A DNA stretch of 29,381 nt from an uncultured Nitrososphaera sp. GTDB taxonomy: Archaea; Thermoproteota; Nitrososphaeria; Nitrososphaerales; Nitrososphaeraceae. Position numbers and translations under genes: made by a program. Each line of letters opens with the position of its first letter. The first letter of the stretch is position 1. Below the pieces are notes generated by a model. That model saw only the letters and a list, made by a program, of their open reading frames with translations, was not told the DNA's origin and ran no database searches. Below are positions 14,317 to 22,190 of the stretch, piece by piece. Where the stretch lies: the NCBI GenBank assembly GCA_946480575.1, contig CAMLKF010000015.1, positions 1-29,381 on the forward strand, read 5' to 3'.

Positions 14317-15708
14317 GTGTCTAGGATCGAGACCATCAACCCTGCAACAGGGAAGGTTATTGCGACTTATGATAACGAAAGCCCGGAGCAAGTCAGCCAG
14401 AAGGTCAAGGCCGCAAGGGCCGCCTTTGCAAAGTGGAAAAAGCTGGAGATGTCCGAGCGGGTCGAATACATGCGCCGGCTCGGGCGTGTGATGAGGAAGA
14501 ACCGCGAACAATACGCACGGATTGTAACCGAAGAAATGGGCAAGCCTATCAGGCAGTCACTGGCCGAGATCGAAAAATGCGCGTGGGTATGCGACTATTA
14601 TGCGGATCACGCAGAAGTATTCCTGCGCGATGAGCTGATACCGACAGAATTTCGCAAGAGCTTTGTGTCATTTGAGCCGCTTGGCGTCGTGGCGTGTATA
14701 ATGCCGTGGAACTTTCCGTTCTGGCAGGTCATGAGATTTGCAGTGCCAGCGCTGACGGCAGGCAACGTAGGCGTGCTAAAGCATTCCAGCATATGCCTTG
14801 GAAGTGCGATGAAGCTAGAGCAGGCATTCAAAGACGCGGGCTTTCCGGAAAACGTGTTTCAGGTGGTCATCGGCGACTATCGCGCTGGCGAGGCGCTCGT
14901 GCAGTCGAGCATCGATGCCGTGTCTGTCACAGGGAGCGTGAACACGGGCAGGCGAGTGGCTGAGCTTGCCTCTCAGGACCTGAAAAAGTTTGTGCTAGAG
15001 CTTGGAGGAAGCGACCCTTTCATTGTGCTTGAAGACGCCGATCTGAACCAGACTGCTTACATGGCGACCCAGTCAAGGCTGCTGAACACCGGCCAGAGCT
15101 GCATTGCAGCCAAGCGCTTTATCGTCATAAAAGAAGTTGCCGAGAAATTTACAAAGCTGTTCGTGGAAAACACGCAGGCAGAAGTCATGGGCGATCCACT
15201 TGACTCCAAGACCACCGTGGGGCCGCTTGTGCGAGACAGCCAGAGGCAGGCGCTTGCCAAGCAGGTAGAGGACGCAAGGAGCAAGGGAGGCAGGATACTT
15301 GCCGGTGGCCAGCCCGTGAAAAGGGACGGCTTCTTTTACGAGCCGACGATAATTTCAAATGTGAACCACGAAATGGAAGTGGTGAAGGAAGAAGTGTTTG
15401 GGCCTGCCGCCCCGATAATCATCGTCAATAATGAGGAGGAGGCAGTCAGGGAGGCGAACAACTCTGAATTCGGCCTTGGAGCAAGTATATGGACAAACAA
15501 CATCGACCGCGGCATAAAGCTGGCAAGGCAAATAGAAAGCGGCATAGTATCTGTCAATGAAATGGTCAGGTCAGACCCGCGCCTTCCGTTTGGCGGGATA
15601 AAGAAATCCGGCATCGGCCGCGAGCTGTCTGAGTTTGGCATCAAGGAATTCGTCAATATCAAGTCGGTAGTGGTGAAGGACATCACTAGCAAGCTGCTAG
15701 TCGAATAA
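14317..15708 (+). CDS. Succinate-semialdehyde dehydrogenase-type aldehyde dehydrogenase
   Basis: This 463-residue NAD(P)-dependent aldehyde dehydrogenase has the catalytic cysteine C262 (NTGQSCIAAKRF) and general base E228 (LELGGSDPF). The nucleotide-binding PWNFPFWQ and VTGSVNTGR segments are also present. The NTGQSCIAAKR pattern matches the Sad-type succinate-semialdehyde dehydrogenases of Crenarchaeota and Nitrososphaeria. In ammonia-oxidising archaea this enzyme can link 4-carbon intermediates to the 3-hydroxypropionate/4-hydroxybutyrate cycle or run succinate semialdehyde to succinate. Substrate is inferred. The start is GTG, preceded by a TATATATA box (14270-14279) that touches the last base of the tRNA. 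It is probably a single-gene transcript, ending convergently at a (TAA)6 repeat. Confidence 0.85.
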   Translation: MSRIETINPATGKVIATYDNESPEQVSQKVKAARAAFAKWKKLEMSERVEYMRRLGRVMRKNREQYARIVTEEMGKPIRQSLAEIEKCAWVCDYYADHAEVFLRDELIPTEFRKSFVSFEPLGVVACIMPWNFPFWQVMRFAVPALTAGNVGVLKHSSICLGSAMKLEQAFKDAGFPENVFQVVIGDYRAGEALVQSSIDAVSVTGSVNTGRRVAELASQDLKKFVLELGGSDPFIVLEDADLNQTAYMATQSRLLNTGQSCIAAKRFIVIKEVAEKFTKLFVENTQAEVMGDPLDSKTTVGPLVRDSQRQALAKQVEDARSKGGRILAGGQPVKRDGFFYEPTIISNVNHEMEVVKEEVFGPAAPIIIVNNEEEAVREANNSEFGLGASIWTNNIDRGIKLARQIESGIVSVNEMVRSDPRLPFGGIKKSGIGRELSEFGIKEFVNIKSVVVKDITSKLLVE

Positions 15709-15723
15709 TAATAATAATAATAA
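15706..15723. repeat. Trinucleotide (TAA)6 repeat at a convergent junction
   Basis: Six perfect TAA units begin with the dehydrogenase stop codon, so the gene ends in tandem in-frame stops. It fills the gap to the convergent coiled-coil gene, as the ATT-type repeat at 12431 does at another convergent junction. Confidence 0.75.
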
Positions 15724-15727
15724 TGGG

Positions 15728-16252
15728 TCAGGCGCCTGGCTTGAGGCGCTTGGCCATGTTCATCCTTGCATTGATGACGTTTATCTGCTCCTCGAGCAGC
15801 TTTTTGTAGCCCACAAGCAGCCTTTCCTGCTCGTCGTACGGCTCTTTGCGTATCTCCGTCATGGTGTCCTCAAAGACGGCTATCAGTTTCTCAACGTCGT
15901 CGCCGAGGTGCTGTATGTCCCGCGCGTCAGAAGTGGCGCTCATATCGACTGATTGGGCTTTTAGCTCCCTTGTCTTCTCCTCGGTCACTTCCTTGGTTTT
16001 CCTGCCAAGCGAATAGACGAGGTCCTTGAGAGACCTGCCTGCCTCTTTGGCCTTTGTAGAGACAGATTCTTCTTCCTCTGGTGTTGTGACAGACTGCACT
16101 TCATATGTCTGGACATCGCTGGACTGCGCCGGCGTTATCGACTCCTCTTTCACGACTGTTACTTCTGTTTCTGTCTCTGTATCAGCCTCGGGGTCGGACT
16201 TTGTCCGGCTCACTGTCTCCTCATAAGTACTAGTTTTATCCTCGCCTGACAT
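15728..16252 (-). CDS. Acidic, partly disordered protein with a coiled-coil C-terminus
   Basis: This 174-residue soluble protein is not recognised. Residues 1-65 are low complexity, rich in Thr, Glu, Ser and Asp (for example ETETEVTVV), and are probably disordered. Residues about 66-100 are charged and helical (STKAKEAGRSLKDLVYSLGRKTKEVTEEK). Residues 110-165 form a heptad-like helix pair (VEKLIAVFEDTMTEI, then LVGYKKLLEEQINVINARMNM). There is no signal peptide or enzymatic motif. It could be a scaffold or chaperone-like factor, but nothing supports a specific role. The minus-strand promoter carries a palindromic CTTATAAG about 25 bp upstream of the ATG. It is convergent with the aldehyde dehydrogenase. 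Confidence 0.65.
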   Translation of the reverse strand: MSGEDKTSTYEETVSRTKSDPEADTETETEVTVVKEESITPAQSSDVQTYEVQSVTTPEEEESVSTKAKEAGRSLKDLVYSLGRKTKEVTEEKTRELKAQSVDMSATSDARDIQHLGDDVEKLIAVFEDTMTEIRKEPYDEQERLLVGYKKLLEEQINVINARMNMAKRLKPGA

Positions 16253-16375
16253 GACATTACATTTGCCTTTAAACCTTATAAGAGATTCAAAAACTGTTGA
16301 GACAGTGCATCATAGAAGTATGTCAGTTAAGAAACATACGAGTGTGTTAATAACCAAATTGTTTCTCCTTTTGGC

Positions 16376-16735
16376 ATGGAAACGCGGATTGCCACAGAAA
16401 CTGCCCTTGACACTTACAAGGCAGTAAGGAGGAGGTTCTTTGAAGCAGGCGACATTGTGTTTGGCCCCGGATTTCTCAGCATGGCCGAGTACTACTTTAT
16501 GAAAAAGAATGGTCACAACCCGTTTGCCATGCTCTTCTCAGAGCCACGAGCAGTCTATGACGAGTGGGTCAGGATGTTCAAGGGAGAAGAAGCAGTGAGA
16601 AAACTTCTTGAAGAGGCAGTCGGCCCCGGCTACGTGCGCGTGCTTGAGGGCATCAAGAGAAACAACGGGCTTGAGGTATGGAACTCGCTGTACAAGATGG
16701 CGTCGTCGGCCAGCGGCAGAATGGCTGTCGCCTGA
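16376..16735 (+). CDS. Small helical hypothetical protein
   Basis: This 119-residue soluble protein is mostly helical. It contains a basic helix (YKAVRRRFFEAGDIVFGPG), a central aromatic segment (MAEYYFMKKNGHNPFAMLFSEPRAVYDEWVRMF) and a C-terminal half with LEEAVGPGYVRVLEGIKRNNG. There are no cysteines, membrane helices or signal peptide. I do not recognise the family; the regular codon use and a clear ATG start support a real gene. The divergent region upstream (16253-16375) holds a 6-bp dyad GTATGT/ACATAC (16318-16339). The stop codon is only a few bases from the convergent alcohol dehydrogenase. Confidence 0.65.
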   Translation: METRIATETALDTYKAVRRRFFEAGDIVFGPGFLSMAEYYFMKKNGHNPFAMLFSEPRAVYDEWVRMFKGEEAVRKLLEEAVGPGYVRVLEGIKRNNGLEVWNSLYKMASSASGRMAVA

Positions 16736-16739
16736 CTAA

Positions 16740-17792
16740 CTAGGGGTTTATGACTGCCCTACCGATTATCTTGCCTGCTTTGAGTTCTTCTAACGCAGTA
16801 TTTGCCTGATCCAGCATAAACTTTCTCGACACGACTGACTGGACCTTGCTCATTCTCGCAAGCGCCACAAGCTCGACTAGATCTGCAAACTTGCCTGTAT
16901 AGGCGCCGGTGAGCGTGAACGCCCTCAATGGCACGAGCGGGAGGTTCAGCTCGAGCGCGCCGCCAAAGAGCCCTACCATCACCAGCCTGCCCCTCTTTCT
17001 CAGCATGTTAAGCGAGTTTGGCGCGGTTTTGGCATTGTTTACAAAGTCAATTACTGCCTCTGCTCCAAGACCGTTGGTGATGTCCTTGACGCCCTTGACA
17101 GGGTCGCCAGCCCCTGAGTTGATAGTCTCATCGGCTCCAAGCCTCTTTGCTTCTGCAAGCTTTTTGTCGTCAATGTCGACTATTGTGATCCTTGCATTTG
17201 TAATCGCCTTGGCAAGCTGCACTGCCATGAGCCCGAGGCCGCCGGCTCCAACGAGGACGAGCGTATCACTGGGCTGCGCGTTTGCTTTTTTGACAGCAGT
17301 GTATGCCGTCAAGCCAGAGCATGCAAGCGACGCCGCGGCGTTGGGGTCAAACTCTTGAAGTTTTACGAGGTACTTGTGGCTTGGGACAAGGACCAGCTCC
17401 GAGTAGCCGCCGTCTTGGTACACGCCAAGGCTCCTTGGCGAGTCGCAGATGTTCTCTTCGCCGACCCGGCACGCCGGACACGTGCCCTCGCCTATCCATG
17501 GGTATACGAGGACCCTGTCGCCCCTTGAAAAGCCTGTGGCTGACTCGCCCATCTCCTCTATGGTTCCGGCCACTTCGTGCCCGGGAGTCAGGGGGAACTT
17601 TACCCCGCGGTCTTCAACTTTCATGAAAACGCCCTGCGGGCCGGCGTAGCCGCCTTCCCACAGGTGCAGGTCGCTGTGGCAAACACCTGCGCTTTCAACC
17701 CTTACAAGAACCTGATCATTTCGTGGCTTTGGAGTGTTAACGTCTTTGATTTCTAGCGGCTCTTTTGTCCTGATGATCCGCGCAGCCTTCAT
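16740..17792 (-). CDS. Zinc-dependent alcohol dehydrogenase (Sulfolobus ADH type)
   Basis: This 350-residue medium-chain dehydrogenase/reductase interconverts an alcohol and an aldehyde with NAD(P). Catalytic zinc ligands are C38 (GVCHSD), H72-E73 (TPGHEVAG) and probably C158 (ACSGLTAY). The structural zinc site is E102, C105, C108 and C116 (GEGTCPACRVGEENIC), the Glu-Cys3 arrangement known from Sulfolobus solfataricus ADH rather than four cysteines. The cofactor loop is VGAGGLG (181-187), followed by an acidic VDIDD that favours NAD. Candidate substrates include semialdehydes of the carbon-fixation cycle, because Metallosphaera uses an MDR enzyme for succinate-semialdehyde reduction; this is inference. 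It is monocistronic by position. Confidence 0.88.
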   Translation of the reverse strand: MKAARIIRTKEPLEIKDVNTPKPRNDQVLVRVESAGVCHSDLHLWEGGYAGPQGVFMKVEDRGVKFPLTPGHEVAGTIEEMGESATGFSRGDRVLVYPWIGEGTCPACRVGEENICDSPRSLGVYQDGGYSELVLVPSHKYLVKLQEFDPNAAASLACSGLTAYTAVKKANAQPSDTLVLVGAGGLGLMAVQLAKAITNARITIVDIDDKKLAEAKRLGADETINSGAGDPVKGVKDITNGLGAEAVIDFVNNAKTAPNSLNMLRKRGRLVMVGLFGGALELNLPLVPLRAFTLTGAYTGKFADLVELVALARMSKVQSVVSRKFMLDQANTALEELKAGKIIGRAVINP

Positions 17793-17873
17793 ACTGTGTG
17801 AGAATGTCAGCTTGTATTATTAATAGTTAGCATAATGAAACGCTTTAATTGAAATGCTGCGCAATGGCTGTGG

Positions 17874-18239
17874 ATGCCATTTAGCCCCGTTACGGCACTG
17901 CTAGCGGCGATAAGCGTTGTCGGAGCAATCGCCATCCCTTTTGGCGATCCGCAGTTCTTGGACAGGGCGATAGCGCTCGAGCTGTCATTTATTGCGCTGA
18001 CTGTGCTGACGTACAAAGGATTTCGAAAAGCGCTGTACGCCTGCATCCCAATTGCAGTGCTTGTAATGGTCGGGAATTCGACTGCCTCGCCCCATGTAGA
18101 GATAATGACAACGTTCTCAAAGCCGCTCAACGCAGTGGTGTTGATAATTGGCGGTTACGTGCTCCAGGCCGCGCTTATTGGCACTGCAATCTATGAATTG
18201 GCAAAAACGCGGCGGGAGGTAGTCCAGAAACAGAGCTAG
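17874..18239 (+). CDS. Small membrane protein, unknown
   Basis: This 121-residue protein has four hydrophobic segments, at about residues 5-23, 32-48, 51-68 and 85-106, and a short basic tail (KTRREVVQKQS) likely in the cytoplasm. There are no motifs or charged residues inside the membrane that hint at transport, and I do not recognise the family. The start at 17874 is chosen because the upstream ATG reads into a stop within seven codons. Its stop codon overlaps the fumarase stop on the other strand in a CTAG palindrome, leaving no intergenic space. The divergent gap to the alcohol dehydrogenase is 81 bp and AT-rich. Confidence 0.6.
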   Translation: MPFSPVTALLAAISVVGAIAIPFGDPQFLDRAIALELSFIALTVLTYKGFRKALYACIPIAVLVMVGNSTASPHVEIMTTFSKPLNAVVLIIGGYVLQAALIGTAIYELAKTRREVVQKQS

Positions 18240-19636
18240 CTGGCGCCATCAAGAATGTTTTGTTTTGACAGCGCCTTGTCCAGCTGCTCCTTTGTCATGA
18301 GCCCCTTTCCCAGCACCAGCTCCCTGATGCTCTTACCGGTCTTGAGCGACTCCTTGTAGACTTCAGCCGCCTTCAGGTAGCCGATGTACGGGTTGAGCAG
18401 CGTTACAAGCACTGGGCTCTTTTCGATGTACGACTCCAGCCGCTCCTTGTTCGCCTTTATGCCGTCTATCATGTTTGACGCAAATACTGGCAAAATGTTC
18501 TTCAGCATGTCAGTCGAGTCAAGAACGCACTTTAGCATTCCTGGCAGCATCACATTGAGCTCAAACTGGCCTGCCTGCGCGGCCATGGCCACTGAAACGT
18601 CGTTGCCAATCACATTAAAGCATATCATGTTGAGGCACTCTGCAAGCGATGGGTTGACCTTGCCCGGCATTATCGAAGAGCCGGCATGGACCGCCGGGAT
18701 CAGGATTTCTGCAAGGCCGGCTGTAGGGCCCGAGGCCATGAGCCGGATATCGTTTGCCATCTTGTTCAGCTCTATTGCAAGGTTCCTGAGCGCCGACGAG
18801 CAGCTGGCGACGTCGAATTTGCTCTGGAGCGAGTAAAACATGTTCTCTGACGGCTTTAGGTTCAGGCCTGAGACCTTGGACAGGTGCTTGATTGCAAGCT
18901 GCCTATAGCCCTTGGGGGTGTTTGCGCCAGTGCCTACCGCGGTGCCTCCAAGCCCCACGTGCTCAAGCCCTTCAATTGATTGTACAAGTTTTATTCTTGC
19001 CTGCTTGAGCGCGTAGGCATACTCCTCAAATTCTGCGCCAAGGGTCACCGGGATTGCGTCCATCAGGTGCGTCCGGCCGATCTTGATAATAGCGGCAAAT
19101 TCTTTTGCCTTCTTTTCAAGGGACGATATCAGCCTATCAAGTGACGTCATTGTTTCCTTCATGTTCAGCAAAATAGCAACGTGCATTGCTGTGGGGAAGG
19201 TGTCGTTGCTTGACTGTGACATGTTGACGTGGTCGTTGGGACTGATGACGTCGTACTGGCCTTTCTTCTTGCCGAGTATCTCAAGTGCCCTGTTTGCGAT
19301 GAGTTCGTTGCTGTTCATGTTAAATGCTGTACCGGCGCCAGAGTTTATCGCCTCCACCTTGAACTGGTCGAGCAGCTTGCCGCCCAGAATTTCGTCGCAT
19401 GCCTTTACTATTGCGTCGGCCTTTTGCGCATCAAGTGCTTTCAGCTCTTTGTTTGCCACCGCGGCCGAGCGCTTGATCATGGCGTACGCCTTTATCAAAT
19501 TGATGTGAGCCTTCTGGCCTGTCACCTTGTATTGCTCCATTGCGCGGGCGGTAAACGGTCCATAATACGCGTCCGATGGAACCTTGACATCCCCAAGGGA
19601 ATCCTTGTCAATTCTGAATGACGACGACGACGACAT
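18236..19636 (-). CDS. fumC: Class II fumarase / aspartase family lyase, probable fumarase
   Basis: The family signature GSSIMPGKVNP with the catalytic serine, GRTHLMDAIPVTLG with the catalytic histidine and NDHVNMSQSSNDTFPTAMHVA are all intact. The enzyme hydrates fumarate to malate, or deaminates aspartate. THL and QSSNDTFPT favour fumarase, while the C-terminus (LTKEQLDKAL) and GGTAVGTGANTPKGY also fit aspartases. A fumarase is required by the carbon-fixation cycle, so I prefer it. I choose the ATG at 19636 (MSSSSSFRIDKDSLG, 466 residues). The ATG at 19663 lies almost inside the TATA-like box (19664-19673), whose spacing predicts transcription near 19642. The longer form would add nine residues. 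Confidence 0.85.
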   Translation of the reverse strand: MSSSSSFRIDKDSLGDVKVPSDAYYGPFTARAMEQYKVTGQKAHINLIKAYAMIKRSAAVANKELKALDAQKADAIVKACDEILGGKLLDQFKVEAINSGAGTAFNMNSNELIANRALEILGKKKGQYDVISPNDHVNMSQSSNDTFPTAMHVAILLNMKETMTSLDRLISSLEKKAKEFAAIIKIGRTHLMDAIPVTLGAEFEEYAYALKQARIKLVQSIEGLEHVGLGGTAVGTGANTPKGYRQLAIKHLSKVSGLNLKPSENMFYSLQSKFDVASCSSALRNLAIELNKMANDIRLMASGPTAGLAEILIPAVHAGSSIMPGKVNPSLAECLNMICFNVIGNDVSVAMAAQAGQFELNVMLPGMLKCVLDSTDMLKNILPVFASNMIDGIKANKERLESYIEKSPVLVTLLNPYIGYLKAAEVYKESLKTGKSIRELVLGKGLMTKEQLDKALSKQNILDGAS

Positions 19637-19683
19637 CGCGGGATGCACTACTATTGCGGCCATAATAAATTAATCGACAACCA

Positions 19684-20091
19684 TCACAAGGTTATTATCC
19701 TGACAGGTGCAAGGGCCTCAATTTTTGAAACATCTGCGCCCGCGATGCTTGCGCCGTGCAGCATGAGTGGGTTCTGACCCGCGGCAGGGGTATCTTGCAC
19801 AGGCACCGCCGGGCGGAACCTTGTCAGCTTGGCAAACAGCAGTTTGCCGTACCAGTTGTTTTCAAGGCACAGCTTTCTTTCACCTTCGCCCATCTCGTCC
19901 AGGTCAACTATTCTATCGATTGCGCCGGAGCCGATGAAAGCATCGGCCTTTCTGACAAACAGGATTTTTGTGCCGCGCGACCAGTCGCGCTTTATGCCGA
20001 CGTAGAGCGACTTGCCTGTATACAGCTGCCTCTCAAGCTCGTCCCTCTGTATGCGCAGGATGTAGCAGCTTGTCTGTTCGTCAGCAGGCAT
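19684..20091 (-). CDS. PUA/EVE-like domain protein
   Basis: This 135-residue soluble protein has strands and motifs resembling the PUA-like/EVE/ASCH fold. An N-terminal helix is followed by GIKRDWSRGTKILFVRKADAFIGSGAIDRIVDLDEM, a typical barrel region for binding RNA or modified bases, and then WYGKLLFAKLTRFRP. Family assignment is by pattern only. The C-terminal third is a Pro/Ala-rich linker plus a short strand (APVRIITL). It precedes the fumarase gene by 47 bp on the same strand and may be cotranscribed with it in part. The minus-strand promoter shows TTTTATAATTA about 30 bp upstream of the ATG. Confidence 0.6.
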   Translation of the reverse strand: MPADEQTSCYILRIQRDELERQLYTGKSLYVGIKRDWSRGTKILFVRKADAFIGSGAIDRIVDLDEMGEGERKLCLENNWYGKLLFAKLTRFRPAVPVQDTPAAGQNPLMLHGASIAGADVSKIEALAPVRIITL

Positions 20092-20186
20092 TTGAGCTTG
20101 GAGTTAGTGCGCCGGGATAATTATAAAACCATTTTTCAAAATGAAACAAACATTATATTACTACTCTGGAATTTTCAACCCATAGT

Positions 20187-21119
20187 ATGCAAGTCAGCGG
20201 CAAGGTGCTTGTCTGCGACTCTATCGACCAGGCAGGCATCGACAGCATGAAGCGCGCAGGCTTGGCTGTCGACTACAAGCCAGAGATAAAGCCAGCCGAG
20301 CTCGTTTCTTCCGTTAAGGATTACGACGTTATTGTAGTGAGGAGCAAGACCAAGGTTACAAAGGAAGTAGTCGACGCCGCGACAAGAGCCAAGATAATCG
20401 CTAGGGTAGGCGTAGGGCTTGACAACGTCGACGTTAAGGCGGCAGAGGCCAAAAAGATCAGAATCATCAACGCTCCTGAAGCCGCTTCTACAGCGGTGGC
20501 GGAGCTTGCCATCGGGCTCATGATCTCGCTTGCAAGGAGCATACCAAGGGCCGACGCAGAGACAAAAAAGGGCAACTGGATCAAGAATGACCTTATGGGG
20601 ACGCAACTCTCAGGCAAGTACCTTGGCATCGTGGGCGTCGGCAACATCGGCCGCAATGTGGGCAGGCTGGCCAAGGCGCTCCGCATGAACTTGATAGGCC
20701 ACGACCCGTACCCGATAAACCGGGAATTTATCAGCGAAACCGGCATGATAGTCACCGATCTCAACACACTCCTTGAAAGCGCCGACTTTGTGACATGCCA
20801 CGTGCCGGCGACGCCGGAGACAAAGCACATGTTCAACGCAGAGCGCTTTGCAAAAATGAAGCCGACCGCCTACCTGATAAACACGTCAAGGGGCGAGATA
20901 ATCGACGAGAACGCCCTTTACGAAGCGTTGAAAAACGGCAAGATTGCTGGCGCGGCTCTGGACGTCTTTGAAGTGGAGCCGCCAACCAACAAGCAACTGT
21001 TGAGCCTGCCAAACCTCATCTGCATGCCGCACGTCGGCGCCCAGACAAAGGAGGCGCAAGAGCTCGCGTCTACCGTCATTGCGGAAAAGGTAATCCAGAT
21101 ATTGCGTGGAGTAATTTGA
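20187..21119 (+). CDS. serA: D-3-phosphoglycerate dehydrogenase-type 2-hydroxyacid dehydrogenase
   Basis: This 310-residue NAD-dependent D-isomer 2-hydroxyacid dehydrogenase oxidises 3-phosphoglycerate to start serine synthesis. The Rossmann loop is GVGNIGRNVGR (150-160). Catalytic residues are R235 (NTSRGEIID), E264 (FEVEPP) and H282 (PHVGAQTKEA). RVGVGLDNVD and the PEAASTAVAELAIGLM segment are typical of PGDH. It has no C-terminal ACT or ASB domain, so it is the short form without serine feedback; glyoxylate or another 2-hydroxyacid remains possible. The ATG lies about 30 bp after a TTATATTA box, a near-leaderless start. It is followed by rpl15e after 44 bp with its own TATA box. Confidence 0.87.
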   Translation: MQVSGKVLVCDSIDQAGIDSMKRAGLAVDYKPEIKPAELVSSVKDYDVIVVRSKTKVTKEVVDAATRAKIIARVGVGLDNVDVKAAEAKKIRIINAPEAASTAVAELAIGLMISLARSIPRADAETKKGNWIKNDLMGTQLSGKYLGIVGVGNIGRNVGRLAKALRMNLIGHDPYPINREFISETGMIVTDLNTLLESADFVTCHVPATPETKHMFNAERFAKMKPTAYLINTSRGEIIDENALYEALKNGKIAGAALDVFEVEPPTNKQLLSLPNLICMPHVGAQTKEAQELASTVIAEKVIQILRGVI

Positions 21120-21163
21120 GATAGCATATAAAGGGGTCAGGATCAGGAGATCGATATAACAAA

Positions 21164-21622
21164 ATGCACAGCTATATGACCCAGACTTGGCTCAAGATGT
21201 GGAAGAGCAACTCCGATGAGCTGAAATCCAAGGCCATCTCTTGGAGGGCAGAGCCCACCATCAACAGGATAGAGAGGCCGAGCAGGCTCGACAGAGCTAG
21301 GAGGCTGGGCTACAAGGCCAAGCAGGGCATAGTCGTCGTCCGCGTGCGAGTTGGCAGGGGCGGCATGAGGAAGCAGAGGCCGGTGTCAGGCAGGAGACCA
21401 AAGCATATAGGTGTCGTCCACATCAAGCAGGGCATCAGCATGCGCAAGGTCGCCGAGCGAAGGGTGAATGAAAAATACCCCAACCTTGAAGCGCTCGGCT
21501 CGTACTTTCTCCACAAGGACGGCACAAACATCTGGTACGAAGTGATTCTGGCGGACCCGGCTCACCCGGCAATTTCGAAGGACCGGGAGATGCGGGGCAA
21601 GCTCAGGGCGTTTGCAAAATAA
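21164..21622 (+). CDS. rpl15e: 50S ribosomal protein L15e
   Basis: This 152-residue, strongly basic protein has the features of eL15, which archaea share with eukaryotes. These include the N-terminal TWLKMWKS, an internal RLDRARRLGYKAKQGIVVVRVRVGRGGMRKQRP and the NLEALGSYFLHKDGTNIWYEVILADPAHP region. It binds 23S rRNA in the large subunit. Length is close to other archaeal L15e proteins. The gene has its own promoter (CATATAAAG near 21125) and an AGGAGA ribosome-binding site before the ATG. There is no visible operon partner downstream, where 568 bp lack an intact gene. Confidence 0.95.
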   Translation: MHSYMTQTWLKMWKSNSDELKSKAISWRAEPTINRIERPSRLDRARRLGYKAKQGIVVVRVRVGRGGMRKQRPVSGRRPKHIGVVHIKQGISMRKVAERRVNEKYPNLEALGSYFLHKDGTNIWYEVILADPAHPAISKDREMRGKLRAFAK

Positions 21623-21851
21623 TTTCTCAATGAGAGCTATAACAATCATCTATAAGGCAGCTACAGCTATCTTAAAACTTTTCCAAGTGGAACTATATAA
21701 TAAATACACGATACCCTCAGGTGGTGTCAAAGAAATAATTCCCCACACCTTGTCCTTGCGCTAGACAAATCGATACGCCATTGCGCGATTATCAACAGGC
21801 TGAGTTATATGTGGTTGCAAGCGATTTCCGCGAGAATGTGTGCTGCCATTA

Positions 21852-22125
21852 ATGACCGAAGTGAACGGCCAAAGGCAGGCGCTGCAATTGGTAATCCGCT
21901 ATTTCAAACGGCAATCCTGGGAGGCGAGAACCTGGGCAAAACATATACTATATGCCGTAATGCGATACGAGAAAAGGTGATAGGAGCAACAATACCAATG
22001 TCAAACGAAACTATCTACTTTTGGTTTCGTTTGACGCTGGCACAAACAACTTCGACAGCATTATCATGGAAAAGATAGTGCCACTAATCAAAGAATACCA
22101 CTCTTCTGATGCGGCAACATCGTAG
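21852..22125 (+). pseudogene. Decayed small gene with a frameshift
   Basis: In the 568-bp gap 21623-22190 a frame from ATG 21852 gives 42 residues (MTEVNGQRQALQLVIRYFKR and on) and stops at 21980. Shifting one base at the A4 run near 21972-21975 opens a second frame that continues as NYLLLVSFDAGTNNFDSIIM and EKIVPLIKEY, stopping at 22125. Together they form a plausible ~90-residue soluble protein whose C-terminal strand-helix ending resembles small thaumarchaeal proteins of unknown function. The alternative 89-codon ATG frame at 21809 has less protein-like composition. A TATA-like ATATAATAAATA (about 21695-21706) lies upstream. Apart from a hairpin I see nothing else in the gap. Confidence 0.4.
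22000..22035. repeat. 12-bp perfect inverted repeat (hairpin)
   Basis: GTCAAACGAAAC (22000-22011) and its exact complement GTTTCGTTTGAC (22024-22035) flank a 12-nt loop. It lies inside the decayed gene. It could be a stable RNA hairpin, a protein-binding dyad or a scar; no flanking duplication identifies a mobile element. Confidence 0.6.
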
Positions 22126-22190
22126 ACTTTAGTTTCTGCGCGAAAAATCAACCAAAAAATTCATAAAATATTTTGAACCAGGAATCTGGT

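Noticed and set aside
16318..16339. GTATGT/ACATAC inverted repeat upstream of the 119-residue protein
   Set aside because: Short arms with a 10-nt loop in an AT-rich promoter region; too likely by chance to call an operator.
18236..19636. Assignment as aspartate ammonia-lyase
   Set aside because: Possible from the C-terminal pattern, but the catalytic histidine and SSNDTFPT segments plus pathway need favour fumarase; kept as an alternative within the entry.
21809..22078. 89-codon ATG frame in the gap between rpl15e and the glycosyltransferase
   Set aside because: Its composition is less protein-like than the overlapping frameshifted pair (21852-22125), and it crosses the perfect hairpin with no domain pattern; listed only as part of the gap.
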